Notes: generated by a model from the letters alone, not told the origin. Shown: positions 37,862-57,057, numbered from the stretch's first letter. The stretch is 64,000 nucleotides of DNA from Desulfuromonas acetexigens (GCF_900111775.1 NZ_FOJJ01000004.1:31535-95534), one strand, 5' to 3'. Numbers and translations are program-made.

Positions 37862-38497
37862 CTATTTTTTGGCTTTAATACCTTTACGAATCGTGACCAA
37901 GCTATTCTTGGCTCCAGGAATCGCGCCCTTGACGAGAATCAGATTCTGCTCAGGACGAACATCGATGATCTCCAGGTTTTGTGTCGTAACCTGGGCGTTG
38001 CCCATTTGGCCAGCCATCTTCTTCCCCTTGAAAACCCGGGAAGGCCAGGCGCTGCAGCCGATGGAGCCCGGACCGCGATGAAACTTCGAGCCGTGGCTTG
38101 AACGGCCACCGGAGAAATTCCAGCGTTTGATAACGCCCTGGAAACCCTTACCTTTGCTGATCCCGATCACATCCACGATATCCCCGGCAGCGAAAGCTTC
38201 GCACTTGATTTCGTCGCCGACATTGAAATCGTCCACATTTTCGACCCGGAACTCGCGCAGGAAAGCAAAGGCTCCCTTGCCGGCCTTTTTAAAATGACCC
38301 ATGGTGGGGCGATTGACGCGGTGCGCCGCGCGGGGAGCAAAACCTACTTGAAGAGCATTGTAACCATCAGTGGCCACGGTCTTCTTCTGCACGACCACGC
38401 AGGGGCCAGCCTCAACCACCGTCACCGGGATCCGCCGACCGTCCATGGCGAAAATCTGGGACATTCCCAGTTTCTTACCCAAGATTCCCTGTATCAT
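37862..38497 (-). CDS. rplC: 50S ribosomal protein L3
   Basis: 211 residues; [40 protein letters not shown] and [20 protein letters not shown]. Its loop approaches the peptidyl-transferase centre. Confidence 0.98.
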   Translation of the reverse strand: MIQGILGKKLGMSQIFAMDGRRIPVTVVEAGPCVVVQKKTVATDGYNALQVGFAPRAAHRVNRPTMGHFKKAGKGAFAFLREFRVENVDDFNVGDEIKCEAFAAGDIVDVIGISKGKGFQGVIKRWNFSGGRSSHGSKFHRGPGSIGCSAWPSRVFKGKKMAGQMGNAQVTTQNLEIIDVRPEQNLILVKGAIPGAKNSLVTIRKGIKAKK

Positions 38498-38526
38498 TGC
38501 ACGTACCCTTACCTTTAATGAGTTGC

Positions 38527-38835
38527 CTAGAGCTTGATTTCCACGTCGACGCCGGCAGACAAGTCAAGCTTCATCAGGGCATCCACCGTCTGCTGTGTCG
38601 GCTCGAGGATGTCGAGAAGGCGCTTGTGCGTCCGCATTTCAAACTGTTCGCGGCTCTTCTTGTCAACATGGGGACCGCGCAACACGCAATATTTATTGAT
38701 GATGGTCGGCAAGGGAACCGGTCCTGCTACCCGGGCACCTGTACGCTTAGCGGTATCGACGATCTCGTTTACGGAAAGATCGAGCAGCTTATGGTCATAA
38801 GCCTTCAAACGGATTCTGATCTTTTGGCTCGGCAT
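38527..38835 (-). CDS. rpsJ: 30S ribosomal protein S10 / NusE
   Basis: 102 residues; [20 protein letters not shown] and [20 protein letters not shown]. Also a NusB/NusG partner in antitermination. Lies only 13 bases after tuf, so str and S10 gene sets form one transcript. Confidence 0.98.
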   Translation of the reverse strand: MPSQKIRIRLKAYDHKLLDLSVNEIVDTAKRTGARVAGPVPLPTIINKYCVLRGPHVDKKSREQFEMRTHKRLLDILEPTQQTVDALMKLDLSAGVDVEIKL

Positions 38836-38848
38836 GTGAATTATCCTC

Positions 38849-40039
38849 TTACGCTATGATTTCGCTGACGACGCCGGCGCCGACGGTCCGGCCACCTTCA
38901 CGGATGGCGAAGCGCAGCTCCTTGTCCATGGCGATCGGGGTGATCAGCTCGACGTTCATGGCGATGTTGTCGCCGGGCATAACCATCTCCACACCTTCGG
39001 GCAGTTCCACGATCCCGGTCACGTCCGTGGTCCGGAAGTAGAACTGGGGACGGTAGCCTTTGAAGAACGGGGTATGACGGCCACCTTCTTCCTTGGTCAG
39101 GATGTAGGCTTCGGCCTTGAACTTGGTGTGCGGGGTGATGCTCCCGGGCTTGGCCAGAACCTGACCGCGCTCGATGTCCTCACGCTTAACACCGCGCAGC
39201 AGGATGCCGACGTTGTCGCCAGCCTGACCCTGATCGAGCAGCTTGCGGAACATCTCGACACCGGTGACGACGGTCTTGGTGGTCGCCTTCATACCGACGA
39301 TCTCGACCTCTTCCTGCACCTTGACCACGCCGCGCTCGATGCGACCGGTGGCGACGGTGCCGCGACCGGAGATGGAGAAGACGTCTTCGACGGGCATCAG
39401 GAAGGGACGGTCAATGGCGCGCTCCGGCTCGGGGATATAGCTATCAACGGCGGCCATCAGCTCGAGAACCTTGTTCTTGCCGATTTCGTCGTCACGCCCT
39501 TCGAGAGCAGCCAGGGCGCTGCCGGCGATGATCGGAATATCGTCACCGGGGAAGTCGTAGGAGGAGAGCAGCTCGCGCAGTTCAAGCTCAACCAGCTCCA
39601 TCAGCTCAGCGTCGTCGACCATGTCGGCCTTGTTGAGGAAGACGACCATGGCGGGCACGCCGACCTGACGGGCAAGCAGGATGTGCTCACGGGTCTGGGG
39701 CATGGGGCCGTCAGCGGCCGAGCAGACCAGGATTGCGCCGTCCATCTGCGCCGCGCCGGTGATCATGTTCTTGACATAGTCGGCATGGCCGGGGCAGTCA
39801 ACGTGGGCATAGTGACGGTTAGCGGTCTCGTATTCGACATGGGAGGTGGCGATGGTGATGCCGCGCTCGCGCTCCTCGGGAGCGTTGTCGATCTGGTCGA
39901 ACCCCTTGAATACGGCGCCGCCCGACTCGGCCAAGACTTTGGTAATGGCGGCGGTCAGAGTCGTTTTGCCATGGTCAACGTGACCGATGGTTCCGATGTT
40001 GACATGGGGCTTGGTTCTTTCAAATTTAGCTTTGGACAT
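38849..40039 (-). CDS. tuf: Elongation factor Tu, copy 1
   Basis: 396 residues. GTPase motifs are [18 protein letters not shown] (P loop), [15 protein letters not shown] and [10 protein letters not shown]; domains 2 and 3 follow. It carries aminoacyl-tRNA to the ribosome. Copy 2 at 55115-56305 encodes the same protein. The two genes match from the start codon to within the last nine codons, where three synonymous bases differ. Placed after fusA by 11 bases. Confidence 0.99.
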   Translation of the reverse strand: MSKAKFERTKPHVNIGTIGHVDHGKTTLTAAITKVLAESGGAVFKGFDQIDNAPEERERGITIATSHVEYETANRHYAHVDCPGHADYVKNMITGAAQMDGAILVCSAADGPMPQTREHILLARQVGVPAMVVFLNKADMVDDAELMELVELELRELLSSYDFPGDDIPIIAGSALAALEGRDDEIGKNKVLELMAAVDSYIPEPERAIDRPFLMPVEDVFSISGRGTVATGRIERGVVKVQEEVEIVGMKATTKTVVTGVEMFRKLLDQGQAGDNVGILLRGVKREDIERGQVLAKPGSITPHTKFKAEAYILTKEEGGRHTPFFKGYRPQFYFRTTDVTGIVELPEGVEMVMPGDNIAMNVELITPIAMDKELRFAIREGGRTVGAGVVSEIIA

Positions 40040-40050
40040 AAGTCTCTCCT

Positions 40051-42129
40051 TTACCCCTTGGCCTTGGCGACGATTTCCTCAGAGATCGCCTTGGGCACCT
40101 GCTCGTAATGATCAAAGACCATGGTATAGGTCGCGCGCCCCTGAGTGGCGCTACGCAAATCCGTTGCGTAACCGAACATGTTCGCCAGCGGCACATGGGC
40201 ATTGATAACCTGGGCGCCAGCACGGGACTCCATGCCCATGATCCGACCCCGACGACTATTCAGATCGCCCATAACGTCGCCCATATAATCCTCGGGGACA
40301 ACAACTTCCACCTTCATGATCGGCTCCAGCAACACCGGACCGGCCTTAGCAGCACCTTCTTTAAAGCCCATGGAACCGGCGATTTTGAAGGCCATTTCCG
40401 AAGAGTCGACATCATGATATGAACCGTCGAAGCAGGCTACCTTGACGTCGACAATGGGGAACCCAGCCAGGATGCCGAGCTCGGAAGCCTCTTCGGCACC
40501 TTTGCCGACAGCGGGGATGTATTCCTTAGGAATGACGCCACCCTTGATCTCGTCGACAAAAGTAAACCCAGCCCCGGGCTCCTGCGGCTCGATACGCAAC
40601 CAACAATCGCCATACTGGCCGCGACCACCGGACTGACGAACAAACTTGCCCTGAACCTCGACCTTTTTGGTGATGGTTTCGCGATAGGCAACCTGGGGGG
40701 CACCGACATTGCACTCGACTTTGAATTCGCGCTTCATGCGGTCGATGATGATTTCCAGGTGCAACTCACCCATACCGGAGAGAATGGTCTGGCCGGTCTC
40801 CTCGTCGGTACGGCAACGCAGCGAAGGGTCTTCCTGCAACAACTTGCCGAGGGCAACGCCCATCTTCTCCTGGTCACCCTTGGTCTTGGGTTCCACCGCG
40901 ATATGAATAACCGGCTCAGGAAACTCCATGGATTCCAGCAGACAGACGTTCTTCTCGTCGCAGAGAGTATCGCCCGTGGTGGTATATTTCAAACCGACAG
41001 CGGCGGCAATATCGCCCGAGTAGACCTCTTTGATCTCCTCCCGCTTATTGGCGTGCATCTTGAGGATACGACCGAAGCGCTCCTTCTTCCCCTTGGTGGC
41101 ATTAACCACCGAAGCGCCGGACTCGGCCACCCCGGAATAAACCCGGAAGAAGGTCAACTGCCCGACAAAGGGGTCGGTCATGATCTTGAAGGCCAAAGCC
41201 GAAAAAGGCCCGGCATCGTCGGCAGGACGAGTAATTTCTTCCTGAGTGTGAGGATCGATCCCATTGATCGGCGGGACATCGGTGGGAGCCGGCATGTAAT
41301 CTACCACGGCATCCAGCAGATTCTGCACCCCTTTATTCTTGAAGGCGCTGCCGCAAATGACCGGATTAATATGCAAACCCATCGTGGCGCGGCGAATCCC
41401 TGCCTTAAGCTCGGCAACGGTCAACTCCTCACCAGCGAGATACTTCTCCATCAAAGCATCATCGTAGGAGCAAACCTCTTCGAGCATAGCCTCCCGGGCC
41501 GCGGCGACATCGTCGACCATATCGGCGGGAATGGCAATTTCATTAAAGCCTTGCCCCTGGGTCTCGTCGTCCCAGATCATGGCACGCATCTCGACCAGGT
41601 CGACAAGCCCTTTGAAATAATCTTCTTTACCAATGGGAAGCTGAATCGGTACCGGATTGGCACCAAGGCGGTCACGCATCATTTGCACGCCACGACCGAA
41701 GTCGGCGCCGATGCGGTCCATCTTATTAATGAAGGCAATGCGGGGAACCCCGTACTTGTCGGCTTGACGCCATACCGTCTCAGACTGAGGCTCAACACCC
41801 CCGACCGAACAGAATACCGCCACCGCGCCGTCAAGGACACGCAAAGAACGCTCCACCTCGATGGTGAAGTCAACGTGTCCCGGGGTATCGATGATGTTAA
41901 CCCGGTGATCTTTCCAGAAACAGGTCGTCGCAGCGGAAGTAATGGTAATTCCGCGCTCCTGCTCCTGAGCCATCCAGTCCATCGTGGCTGCGCCATCATG
42001 GACCTCACCGAGTTTATGGGAAATTCCGGTGTAAAACAGAATGCGTTCGGTCGTAGTCGTCTTACCAGCATCAATGTGAGCCATGATGCCGATATTACGG
42101 GTTTTTGTAATGGGGACTAAACGTGCCAC
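40051..42129 (-). CDS. fusA: Elongation factor G
   Basis: 692 residues from GTG 42127-42129. GTPase motifs [39 protein letters not shown] and [12 protein letters not shown]; domain IV and V features include [19 protein letters not shown] and [20 protein letters not shown]. It drives translocation. Standard rpsL-rpsG-fusA-tuf order argues for the canonical EF-G rather than a paralogue. Confidence 0.98.
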   Translation of the reverse strand: MARLVPITKTRNIGIMAHIDAGKTTTTERILFYTGISHKLGEVHDGAATMDWMAQEQERGITITSAATTCFWKDHRVNIIDTPGHVDFTIEVERSLRVLDGAVAVFCSVGGVEPQSETVWRQADKYGVPRIAFINKMDRIGADFGRGVQMMRDRLGANPVPIQLPIGKEDYFKGLVDLVEMRAMIWDDETQGQGFNEIAIPADMVDDVAAAREAMLEEVCSYDDALMEKYLAGEELTVAELKAGIRRATMGLHINPVICGSAFKNKGVQNLLDAVVDYMPAPTDVPPINGIDPHTQEEITRPADDAGPFSALAFKIMTDPFVGQLTFFRVYSGVAESGASVVNATKGKKERFGRILKMHANKREEIKEVYSGDIAAAVGLKYTTTGDTLCDEKNVCLLESMEFPEPVIHIAVEPKTKGDQEKMGVALGKLLQEDPSLRCRTDEETGQTILSGMGELHLEIIIDRMKREFKVECNVGAPQVAYRETITKKVEVQGKFVRQSGGRGQYGDCWLRIEPQEPGAGFTFVDEIKGGVIPKEYIPAVGKGAEEASELGILAGFPIVDVKVACFDGSYHDVDSSEMAFKIAGSMGFKEGAAKAGPVLLEPIMKVEVVVPEDYMGDVMGDLNSRRGRIMGMESRAGAQVINAHVPLANMFGYATDLRSATQGRATYTMVFDHYEQVPKAISEEIVAKAKG

Positions 42130-42163
42130 AACTATCTTGCCTCCACGGGGGACTCTTTATGTT

Positions 42164-42634
42164 TTACCAGCGGTAATGAGCGAAGGCCTTGTTGGCCTCG
42201 GCCATCCGGTGGGTATCTTCCTTCTTCTTCACCGATGCACCGCGATTGTTCGCCGCATCAAGAAACTCTCCAGCCAGACGCTCCTGCATGGTCTTTTCGC
42301 CACGAGCAACGGCATAGCTGGAAATCCAGCGAATTGCCAAGGCATTGCGACGATCAGCGCGAACCTCAACCGGAACCTGATAAGTCGAGCCGCCCACCCG
42401 CCGGGACTTTACTTCCAAAACCGGCCGAACATTGTCAATCGCCTTCTTGAAAATCTCCAGGGGATCTTCCCCCGAACGACTGGCGACAATATCAAAAGCC
42501 CCGTAAACGATCCGCTCGGCTGTACTCTTCTTGCCGTCCAACATGATGCAGTTCATGAACTTAGCAACCAACCGATCATGATATTTGGGATCGGGAAGGA
42601 TGACCCGCTTGGCAACTTCTCTTCTTCTCGGCAT
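42164..42634 (-). CDS. rpsG: 30S ribosomal protein S7
   Basis: 156 residues; [40 protein letters not shown] and [20 protein letters not shown]. Head assembly initiator binding 16S rRNA near the E site. Confidence 0.98.
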   Translation of the reverse strand: MPRRREVAKRVILPDPKYHDRLVAKFMNCIMLDGKKSTAERIVYGAFDIVASRSGEDPLEIFKKAIDNVRPVLEVKSRRVGGSTYQVPVEVRADRRNALAIRWISSYAVARGEKTMQERLAGEFLDAANNRGASVKKKEDTHRMAEANKAFAHYRW

Positions 42635-42656
42635 AACGTCCTCTCAGTACTTTGCT

Positions 42657-43028
42657 TTATTTAGGCCGCTTGGCCCCATACTTGGAACGACCCTGCATCC
42701 GCCCCTTGACCCCGGCCAAGTCCAGCGTACCGCGGACAATATGGTAACGAACACCAGGCAAGTCCTTGACGCGGCCGCCGCGAATCAGCACCACGGAGTG
42801 CTCCTGGAGGTTGTGCCCCACACCAGGGATATAGGAAGTCACGACGATACCATTGGTCAGACGCACACGGGCCACCTTACGCAACGCCGAGTTCGGCTTC
42901 TTTGGGGTCGTCGTATAGACACGCGTACAAACGCCTCGCTTCTGGGGATTTCCCTTCAGCGCCGGCGACGCGGACTTTCTTTCCTTTTTTTCACGTCCCT
43001 TGCGGATCAACTGATTGATAGTCGGCAT
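42657..43028 (-). CDS. rpsL: 30S ribosomal protein S12
   Basis: 123 residues; [40 protein letters not shown] and [20 protein letters not shown]. The decoding loop TTPKKPNS and the KDLPGVRYH segment are wild type for streptomycin sensitivity. First gene after the str promoter. Confidence 0.98.
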   Translation of the reverse strand: MPTINQLIRKGREKKERKSASPALKGNPQKRGVCTRVYTTTPKKPNSALRKVARVRLTNGIVVTSYIPGVGHNLQEHSVVLIRGGRVKDLPGVRYHIVRGTLDLAGVKGRMQGRSKYGAKRPK

Positions 43029-43108
43029 CTACATACTCCCGAAATCGCATATTCTGTAGTTAAAAGAGCGTTTACAGCGGATTTTCCCATGAGGGGAAAA
43101 ACCCGCAG

Positions 43109-43137
43109 ACCTTATCAATCCGCCCGGCCGATGTCAA
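43109..43137 (-). promoter_or_regulatory. Promoter of the str (rpsL-rpsG-fusA-tuf) genes
   Basis: On the minus strand TTGACA (43132-43137), 17-base spacer and TAAGGT (43109-43114), about 80 bases before rpsL. It lets the str and downstream genes be expressed apart from rpoBC. Confidence 0.75.
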
Positions 43138-43160
43138 GACTTTTTATTCTTTTTTTCAGC

Positions 43161-43176
43161 CCGCCCGGCCGGGCGG
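43161..43176. terminator. GC-rich palindrome after rpoC
   Basis: A perfect 16-base palindrome CCGCCCGGCCGGGCGG lies 14 bases after the rpoC stop. The minus strand then reads GCTGAAAAAAAG, without a T run, so it is a weak or non-standard terminator at best. Confidence 0.4.
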
Positions 43177-43189
43177 CATTTTCATCAAC

Positions 43190-47362
<4,173 letters not shown>

Positions 47363-47420
47363 AACGCATCCTCCTTATGGGATGGTGGTTGGTTTAAGCT
47401 GAACTGCACCCGACAAAATC

Positions 47421-47453
47421 ACCGGTCCCCGTGCCTCGCGGCCGGGGACCGGT
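47421..47453. repeat. Strong hairpin between rpoB and rpoC
   Basis: ACCGGTCCCCG (47421-47431) and CGGGGACCGGT (47443-47453) make a perfect 11-pair stem with an 11-base loop. No T run follows in either direction, so RNA processing, stability or attenuation is likelier than termination. Confidence 0.7.
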
Positions 47454-47464
47454 ATCAGCCGGGG

Positions 47465-51571
<4,107 letters not shown>

Positions 51572-51600
51572 GGAATCTCCTTTAGGTAACGAAAGTAGAA

Positions 51601-51631
51601 TAGCCAAGGCCGCACAGGGCGACCTTGGCTA
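51601..51631. repeat. Hairpin between rplL and rpoB
   Basis: TAGCCAAGG (51601-51609) and CCTTGGCTA (51623-51631) pair as a 9-base stem. E. coli has an attenuator and RNase III site in the same gap, so a similar role is plausible but unproven. Confidence 0.55.
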
Positions 51632-51655
51632 AGGGTGAAACTATCGCGCCGTCGC

Positions 51656-52036
51656 TTACTTGAGCTCCACAGTGGCGCCGGATTCTTCAAGTTGCTTCTT
51701 GAGCTCTTCGGCTTCAGCCTTGGAAACACCTTCTTTGATGGCCTTAGGTGCGCCGTCAACGAGATCCTTGGCTTCCTTGAGGCCGAGGCCGGTGGCGGCA
51801 CGAACGACCTTGATGACATTGATCTTCTTCTCACCGGCAGCGGCGAGAATGACGTCAAACTCGTCCTTCTCTTCGACGGCAGCGGCGGCACCGGCGACAG
51901 GAGCGGCGACAGCGGCCACCGGAGCGGCGGCGGAAACGCCGAACTTCTCTTCCAGTTCCTTGACCAGCTCGGCCAGCTCCAGAACGGTCATTTTCTCGAT
52001 AAACTCGACAACTTGCTCTTTGGTGATGTCAGCCAT
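51656..52036 (-). CDS. rplL: 50S ribosomal protein L7/L12
   Basis: 126 residues; the N-terminal dimerisation helices ([20 protein letters not shown]), an Ala/Pro/Val hinge, and the factor-binding domain ([40 protein letters not shown]) are evident. Forms the stalk with L10. 41 bases after rplJ. Confidence 0.98.
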   Translation of the reverse strand: MADITKEQVVEFIEKMTVLELAELVKELEEKFGVSAAAPVAAVAAPVAGAAAAVEEKDEFDVILAAAGEKKINVIKVVRAATGLGLKEAKDLVDGAPKAIKEGVSKAEAEELKKQLEESGATVELK

Positions 52037-52077
52037 GGACTATCTCCTTCATACGGAATAAATATAGATGGGTAAAA

Positions 52078-52596
52078 TTAAGCGGCTTTTTTGTCCTGGA
52101 TCGCGGCAAGAACCTGAACCAGGGAGCGCGGAATCGCGGCCAGCACACCAACGAAGTTGGTCACCGGAGCATTGAGCGAACCGAGCATTTTTGCCAGCAG
52201 CACTTCACGGCTCGGCAGTTCGGCCAGGGCCTTGATCTCGTCGACGCTCAGAAGCTTGCCGTCGAGAGATCCGGCTTTCAGTTCGAACTTGGGGTTGATT
52301 TTGGCGAACTCAGCAAGAATTTTGGCCGGGGCGACCGGGTCACCCGTAGCGATGGCAATCGCGGTGGGACCTGCCAGATGATCATTCAAGCATTCCGCGC
52401 CGGTTCCCTTGGCGGCCAGCTTGAGCAGGGTATTTTTGGCAACCTGATACTCAACGCCGGCACCACGCAACTCGCCACGCAGCTTGTTGACCTGCTCCAC
52501 GTTCAATCCGCGGTAATCCGCGAGGAACGAGGCCTTGGCGGAAGCCAGCTTTTGCGCCAGTTCGGCGACAACCTGTTCTTTACCTGACTTGTTCAA
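52078..52596 (-). CDS. rplJ: 50S ribosomal protein L10
   Basis: 172 residues from TTG 52594-52596 behind [30 protein letters not shown] and [15 protein letters not shown] identify L10, the stalk base for L7/L12. The 234-base leader upstream matches an L10 autoregulatory leader. Confidence 0.97.
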   Translation of the reverse strand: MNKSGKEQVVAELAQKLASAKASFLADYRGLNVEQVNKLRGELRGAGVEYQVAKNTLLKLAAKGTGAECLNDHLAGPTAIAIATGDPVAPAKILAEFAKINPKFELKAGSLDGKLLSVDEIKALAELPSREVLLAKMLGSLNAPVTNFVGVLAAIPRSLVQVLAAIQDKKAA

Positions 52597-52624
52597 CGTC
52601 TCTCCTCCTTTCTGTTTGATCTGG

Positions 52625-52770
52625 GGATGCGGTCATCCCGAGCCCCTGTCAGAGGTGTAATGAAGAGACGGAAACTACCGTCGCTCCCTACGAACAGCCT
52701 CGGCAGGCGGAGAAATCCATTAAACCCTCGGTGAGGATGCCTGCTGTCTTTGACCAGGAGCGGTACTAAG
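52625..52770 (-). ncRNA. L10 leader (autoregulatory mRNA structure)
   Basis: Between rplA and rplJ the minus strand reads AAAGACAGCAGGCATCC and later GCCTGCCGAGGCTG, the paired CAGGC/GCCTG elements and the CCGAGG motif typical of L10 leaders. L10(L12)4 binding would repress rplJL. A separate perfect stem GGCTCGCGG/CCGCGAGCC lies just upstream at 52784-52803. Confidence 0.65.
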
Positions 52771-52830
52771 CTTAAGCACGACGGCTCGCGAAACCGCGAG
52801 CCGCACGTCGGATGACCGAATGGCCGATCC

Positions 52831-53532
52831 TTATTTAATCAGCGCTTGCAGGGCCGGAACATCGACCACGACGCCAGGTCCCATGGTGCTGGAAATACAA
52901 ATCTTTTTCAGGTAGGAACCCTTCGCGGTGGAGGGCTTGGCCTTGACCAGGGCATCGACCAGGGAAATGATATTTTCCTGCAGCTTCTGCGGGTCGAAAG
53001 AAACCTTACCCACTGGCGCATGGACAATCCCAGCCTTTTCCACCCGGTACTCGATCTTGCCCGATTTCGCCTCATTGACGGCTCGAGCGATGTCGAAGGT
53101 AACGGTGCCGACCTTGGGGTTGGGCATCAGGCCACGGGGACCGAGCAAGCGACCGATCTTACCGACAGTCCCCATCATGTCCGGAGTAGCGATCGCAGTA
53201 TCGAAATCGAACCAGCCCCCCTGGATTTTCGTCACCAGATCATCGGCACCGACATGATCAGCGCCGGCGGCGGTAGCCTCCTGTGCCTTCTCCCCTTTGG
53301 CGAAAACCAGAACCCGCACGGTCTTACCGAGGCCGTTGGGCAACACCACGGCGCCGCGAACCATCTGATCCGCCTTCCGGGGGTCGACGCCAAGGCGCAC
53401 GGAAACATCGACGGTCTCGTCAAATTTGGCATAGGCGGAGCCTTTGACCAACGTGATCGCCTCGTCAATAGGATAGGCCACTCGGCGATCAATCTTCGCC
53501 TTGGCTGCTTTGTGCTGTTTCCCTGTTTGCAT
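52831..53532 (-). CDS. rplA: 50S ribosomal protein L1
   Basis: 233 residues; [40 protein letters not shown] and [21 protein letters not shown]-site mobile arm and, in many bacteria, repressor of rplKA. Confidence 0.98.
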   Translation of the reverse strand: MQTGKQHKAAKAKIDRRVAYPIDEAITLVKGSAYAKFDETVDVSVRLGVDPRKADQMVRGAVVLPNGLGKTVRVLVFAKGEKAQEATAAGADHVGADDLVTKIQGGWFDFDTAIATPDMMGTVGKIGRLLGPRGLMPNPKVGTVTFDIARAVNEAKSGKIEYRVEKAGIVHAPVGKVSFDPQKLQENIISLVDALVKAKPSTAKGSYLKKICISSTMGPGVVVDVPALQALIK

Positions 53533-53559
53533 CTTTGTATACTCCAGACTCTGCCGTGA

Positions 53560-53982
53560 TTAGACGATTTCCAGACCCATGCTGCGTGCGGTGCCCTCGA
53601 TCGTCTTGACCGCGGCTTCCACATCGAATGCATTCAGGTCGGGCATTTTAAGCTTGGCGATCTCCAACACCTGATCCCTGGTCACCTTGCCCACCTTATT
53701 CTTATTGGGCACACCAGAACCTTTAGGAATCTTGGCGGCCTTCATCAAAAGCACGGCTGCTGGCGGAGTCTTGGTGATGAAAGTAAAGGAACGGTCTGCA
53801 TAGACCGTAATGACCACCGGAATGATCATCCCCTCTTCACTCTGGGTCCGTGCGTTGAAAGCCTTGCAGAATTCCATAATATTGACCCCGTGCTGACCGA
53901 GCGCGGGACCAACCGGCGGCGAAGGATTAGCCTTACCGGCGGGAATCTGCAGCTTTATTTGTCCAATAACCTTCTTGGCCAT
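53560..53982 (-). CDS. rplK: 50S ribosomal protein L11
   Basis: 140 residues; [37 protein letters not shown] and [21 protein letters not shown] text ([20 protein letters not shown]). GTPase centre protein and stringent-response sensor site. Confidence 0.98.
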   Translation of the reverse strand: MAKKVIGQIKLQIPAGKANPSPPVGPALGQHGVNIMEFCKAFNARTQSEEGMIIPVVITVYADRSFTFITKTPPAAVLLMKAAKIPKGSGVPNKNKVGKVTRDQVLEIAKLKMPDLNAFDVEAAVKTIEGTARSMGLEIV

Positions 53983-54007
53983 GAGCTACTCCTTAAAATT
54001 TATGTCC

Positions 54008-54029
54008 AAGACCAGCGTCAGCTGGTCTT
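54008..54029. repeat. Hairpin spanning the nusG stop codon
   Basis: AAGACCAGC (54008-54016) pairs with GCTGGTCTT (54021-54029) around GTCA; the nusG stop falls in the loop. No T run. It may be part of an L1/L11 control element or chance. Confidence 0.45.
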
Positions 54030-54551
54030 CTCAACCTGGATGAATTCAAGCTCTACAGGAGTCACTCGGCCAAAGATGCTGACCATGACCTTGAGCTTGG
54101 CCTTGTCTGGCTTAACGTCTTCCACAACCCCGGTGAAGTTCAGGAAAGGGCCATCGACCACGCGTACCGTCTCACCGACTTCAAACTCGACCTTCGGCTT
54201 CGGGCGCTCGGCCCCCTCTTCCATGCGGGTCGTAATCTTAGCCACTTCCTCGTCAGGAATCGGCGGGGGGGAGATACCGCCACCGACAAAACCAGTAACC
54301 TTGGTCGTATCCTTCACCACATGCCAGGTCTCGTTGTCCAATTCCATCTGGACCAGAATGTACCCGGGGAAGAACTTGCGGGAAGAAGTGCGACGTTCAC
54401 CGTTCTTGAGCTCAACAACGGTCTCGGAGGGAATCAGGATCTCGCCGAATTTATCCTCGACGCCAAACATCCGGACCCGCTCTTCGAGGTTCAACTTAAC
54501 CTTGTTTTCGAAGCCCGAATAGGTATGGACCCCATACCAGCGCATTGCCAT
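54018..54551 (-). CDS. nusG: Transcription termination/antitermination factor NusG
   Basis: 177 residues; MAMRWYGVHTYSGFENKVKL, FPGYILVQMELDNETWHVVK and the KOW domain FEVGETVRVVDGPFLNFTGV. Couples RNA polymerase with Rho or S10. Between secE (20 bases) and rplK. Confidence 0.98.
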   Translation of the reverse strand: MAMRWYGVHTYSGFENKVKLNLEERVRMFGVEDKFGEILIPSETVVELKNGERRTSSRKFFPGYILVQMELDNETWHVVKDTTKVTGFVGGGISPPPIPDEEVAKITTRMEEGAERPKPKVEFEVGETVRVVDGPFLNFTGVVEDVKPDKAKLKVMVSIFGRVTPVELEFIQVEKTS

Positions 54552-54571
54552 ATTGACTACCTAGCCCCCCT

Positions 54572-54757
54572 TTAGCCCAACAGCGCACGGATCGACGCCG
54601 ACAGGGCGCTATCCACCAGCCACAGGAAGACCGCCACAAACACTACGAGAACAATGACGACCAGGGTTGATGCATAGGTATCCTTCCTGGTCGGCCAGGT
54701 TACCTTTGCCAACTCGCCCTTGACATTGGCGAGGAACTCCGTCGTTTTCCCGATCAC
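54572..54757 (-). CDS. secE: Preprotein translocase subunit SecE
   Basis: 61 residues, the short single-helix form: FLANVKGELAKVTWPTRKDT followed by a hydrophobic helix (LVVIVLVVFVAVFLWLVDSA). Clamps SecY. 37 bases after tRNA-Trp. Confidence 0.95.
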   Translation of the reverse strand: MIGKTTEFLANVKGELAKVTWPTRKDTYASTLVVIVLVVFVAVFLWLVDSALSASIRALLG

Positions 54758-54794
54758 TATCTAAACCCCCATGGAGGATTTTTCTCAGATTAAA

Positions 54795-54871
54795 TGGCAG
54801 GCCAGGAGGGACTCGAACCCCCAACACCCGGTTTTGGAGACCGGTGCTCTAGCCATTAGAGCTACTGGCCT
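54795..54871 (-). tRNA. tRNA-Trp (anticodon CCA)
   Basis: 77 bases with acceptor AGGCCAG/CTGGCCT, anticodon loop CTCCAAA, T loop TTCGAGT and encoded CCA. Placed between rpmG and secE, as in many proteobacteria. Confidence 0.95.
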
Positions 54872-54909
54872 GCATGCGAACAGCCATGACGCCTGAGCGT
54901 CGCGCCGAA

Positions 54910-55059
54910 CTACTTGGTTTCCCGGTGCGGCGTATGCTTTCTGCAGAACCGGCAGTACTTGCTGAACTCCAGTTTGTCCGGAGTATTCTTCTTATTCTTT
55001 GTCGTAGTGTAATTACGTTGCTTGCACTCGGTGCAAGCCAGGGTAACGATATCCCGCAT
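54910..55059 (-). CDS. rpmG: 50S ribosomal protein L33
   Basis: 49 residues from ATG 55057-55059, read directly: [20 protein letters not shown], then [20 protein letters not shown]. Two CxxC pairs give the zinc-binding C+ form. Between tuf copy 2 and tRNA-Trp. Confidence 0.96.
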   Translation of the reverse strand: MRDIVTLACTECKQRNYTTTKNKKNTPDKLEFSKYCRFCRKHTPHRETK

Positions 55060-55114
55060 GACGAATCCTCATCCCCCCTCCCGAGCAGGGAGGGGGAAGC
55101 ATCTAAGGTCTATA

Positions 55115-56305
55115 TTAAGCGATGATTTCGCTGACAACGCCGGCGCCGACGGTCCGGCCACCTTCACGGATGGCGAAGCGCAGCTCCTTGTCCATGGCGA
55201 TCGGGGTGATCAGCTCGACGTTCATGGCGATGTTGTCGCCGGGCATAACCATCTCCACACCTTCGGGCAGTTCCACGATCCCGGTCACGTCCGTGGTCCG
55301 GAAGTAGAACTGGGGACGGTAGCCTTTGAAGAACGGGGTATGACGGCCACCTTCTTCCTTGGTCAGGATGTAGGCTTCGGCCTTGAACTTGGTGTGCGGG
55401 GTGATGCTCCCGGGCTTGGCCAGAACCTGACCGCGCTCGATGTCCTCACGCTTAACACCGCGCAGCAGGATGCCGACGTTGTCGCCAGCCTGACCCTGAT
55501 CGAGCAGCTTGCGGAACATCTCGACACCGGTGACGACGGTCTTGGTGGTCGCCTTCATACCGACGATCTCGACCTCTTCCTGCACCTTGACCACGCCGCG
55601 CTCGATGCGACCGGTGGCGACGGTGCCGCGACCGGAGATGGAGAAGACGTCTTCGACGGGCATCAGGAAGGGACGGTCAATGGCGCGCTCCGGCTCGGGG
55701 ATATAGCTATCAACGGCGGCCATCAGCTCGAGAACCTTGTTCTTGCCGATTTCGTCGTCACGCCCTTCGAGAGCAGCCAGGGCGCTGCCGGCGATGATCG
55801 GAATATCGTCACCGGGGAAGTCGTAGGAGGAGAGCAGCTCGCGCAGTTCAAGCTCAACCAGCTCCATCAGCTCAGCGTCGTCGACCATGTCGGCCTTGTT
55901 GAGGAAGACGACCATGGCGGGCACGCCGACCTGACGGGCAAGCAGGATGTGCTCACGGGTCTGGGGCATGGGGCCGTCAGCGGCCGAGCAGACCAGGATT
56001 GCGCCGTCCATCTGCGCCGCGCCGGTGATCATGTTCTTGACATAGTCGGCATGGCCGGGGCAGTCAACGTGGGCATAGTGACGGTTAGCGGTCTCGTATT
56101 CGACATGGGAGGTGGCGATGGTGATGCCGCGCTCGCGCTCCTCGGGAGCGTTGTCGATCTGGTCGAACCCCTTGAATACGGCGCCGCCCGACTCGGCCAA
56201 GACTTTGGTAATGGCGGCGGTCAGAGTCGTTTTGCCATGGTCAACGTGACCGATGGTTCCGATGTTGACATGGGGCTTGGTTCTTTCAAATTTAGCTTTG
56301 GACAT
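55115..56305 (-). CDS. tuf: Elongation factor Tu, copy 2
   Basis: 396 residues, the same protein as copy 1 at 38849-40039. Within the gene I find only three synonymous differences, all in the last nine codons; outside the start codon the flanks are unrelated. It belongs to the tRNA-tuf-secE-nusG transcript, so the two copies sit under different promoters. Confidence 0.99.
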   Translation of the reverse strand: MSKAKFERTKPHVNIGTIGHVDHGKTTLTAAITKVLAESGGAVFKGFDQIDNAPEERERGITIATSHVEYETANRHYAHVDCPGHADYVKNMITGAAQMDGAILVCSAADGPMPQTREHILLARQVGVPAMVVFLNKADMVDDAELMELVELELRELLSSYDFPGDDIPIIAGSALAALEGRDDEIGKNKVLELMAAVDSYIPEPERAIDRPFLMPVEDVFSISGRGTVATGRIERGVVKVQEEVEIVGMKATTKTVVTGVEMFRKLLDQGQAGDNVGILLRGVKREDIERGQVLAKPGSITPHTKFKAEAYILTKEEGGRHTPFFKGYRPQFYFRTTDVTGIVELPEGVEMVMPGDNIAMNVELITPIAMDKELRFAIREGGRTVGAGVVSEIIA

Positions 56306-56422
56306 TACATCAACCTCCCTTTTTTGAGAATTCCTAGCACCTAAGGCGCGGCCGCCAGAAACAGATCTTTACCGGGGCCTAGTTGTCTGGATACAAACAG
56401 AAAAACTCCACAACGGAGCAAA

Positions 56423-56497
<75 letters not shown>

Positions 56498-56537
56498 CTG
56501 AACCAGCTGCCGCCGTTCATGGAGAGACAGGTCAAAA

Positions 56538-56614
56538 TGGAGCGGGAAACGGGACTCGAACCCGCGACCCTCAGCTTGGAAGGCTGATGCTCTAGCCAAC
56601 TGAGCTACTCCCGC
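56538..56614 (-). tRNA. tRNA-Gly (anticodon TCC)
   Basis: 77 bases; acceptor GCGGGAG paired with TTCCCGC (one G-T), anticodon loop CTTCCAA, T loop TTCGAGT, encoded CCA. Confidence 0.95.
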
Positions 56615-56732
56615 CCAAAACCTGACTGCCTATGTACAGCTCTGTGGGCTCACCACCGGCGCCGGTCCCAGTCCAATCGGCCAAGCCTCCTGGATACCGC
56701 CAATCCGGGGGATGTCCCGGCAAGTAAATAAA

Positions 56733-56817
<85 letters not shown>

Positions 56818-56863
56818 AGGGGAACGCTTCTGAATTGTCCGGGGCAAACACCCCTTTGCTCAA

Positions 56864-56939
56864 TGGAGCTGGCGACAGGAATTGAACCCGCAACCTGCTG
56901 ATTACAAGTCAGCTGCTCTACCTATTGAGCTACGCCAGC
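56864..56939 (-). tRNA. tRNA-Thr (anticodon TGT)
   Basis: 76 bases; acceptor GCTGGCG/CGCCAGC, anticodon loop CTTGTAA, T loop TTCAATT, encoded CCA. First gene of the tRNA-tuf transcript; the order Thr-Tyr-Gly-Thr-tuf equals that of E. coli tufB. Confidence 0.95.
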
Positions 56940-56950
56940 ACAGGGGCGCA

Positions 56951-56979
56951 TTTTTACAACAGTGAAAATTAAAAAGCAA
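56951..56979 (-). promoter_or_regulatory. Second candidate promoter of the tRNA-tuf operon
   Basis: On the minus strand TTGCTT (56974-56979), 17-base spacer and TAAAAA (56951-56956), 11 bases before tRNA-Thr. Tandem to the stronger promoter at 57020-57048. Confidence 0.5.
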
Positions 56980-57019
56980 GCCCTTTTTTGAACTTTTTTC
57001 ATCGGCTGACGAAGCAGGA

Positions 57020-57048
57020 TTTATAGTCGATCCCCCTGGACTTGTCAA
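57020..57048 (-). promoter_or_regulatory. Main promoter of the tRNA-tuf-secE-nusG-rpl-rpoBC transcript
   Basis: On the minus strand TTGACA (57043-57048), 17-base spacer and TATAAA (57020-57025): near-perfect sigma-70 boxes 80 bases before the first tRNA. The -35 lies about 10 bases after the rlmB stop. Confidence 0.85.
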
Positions 57049-57057
57049 CCGCTAAAT

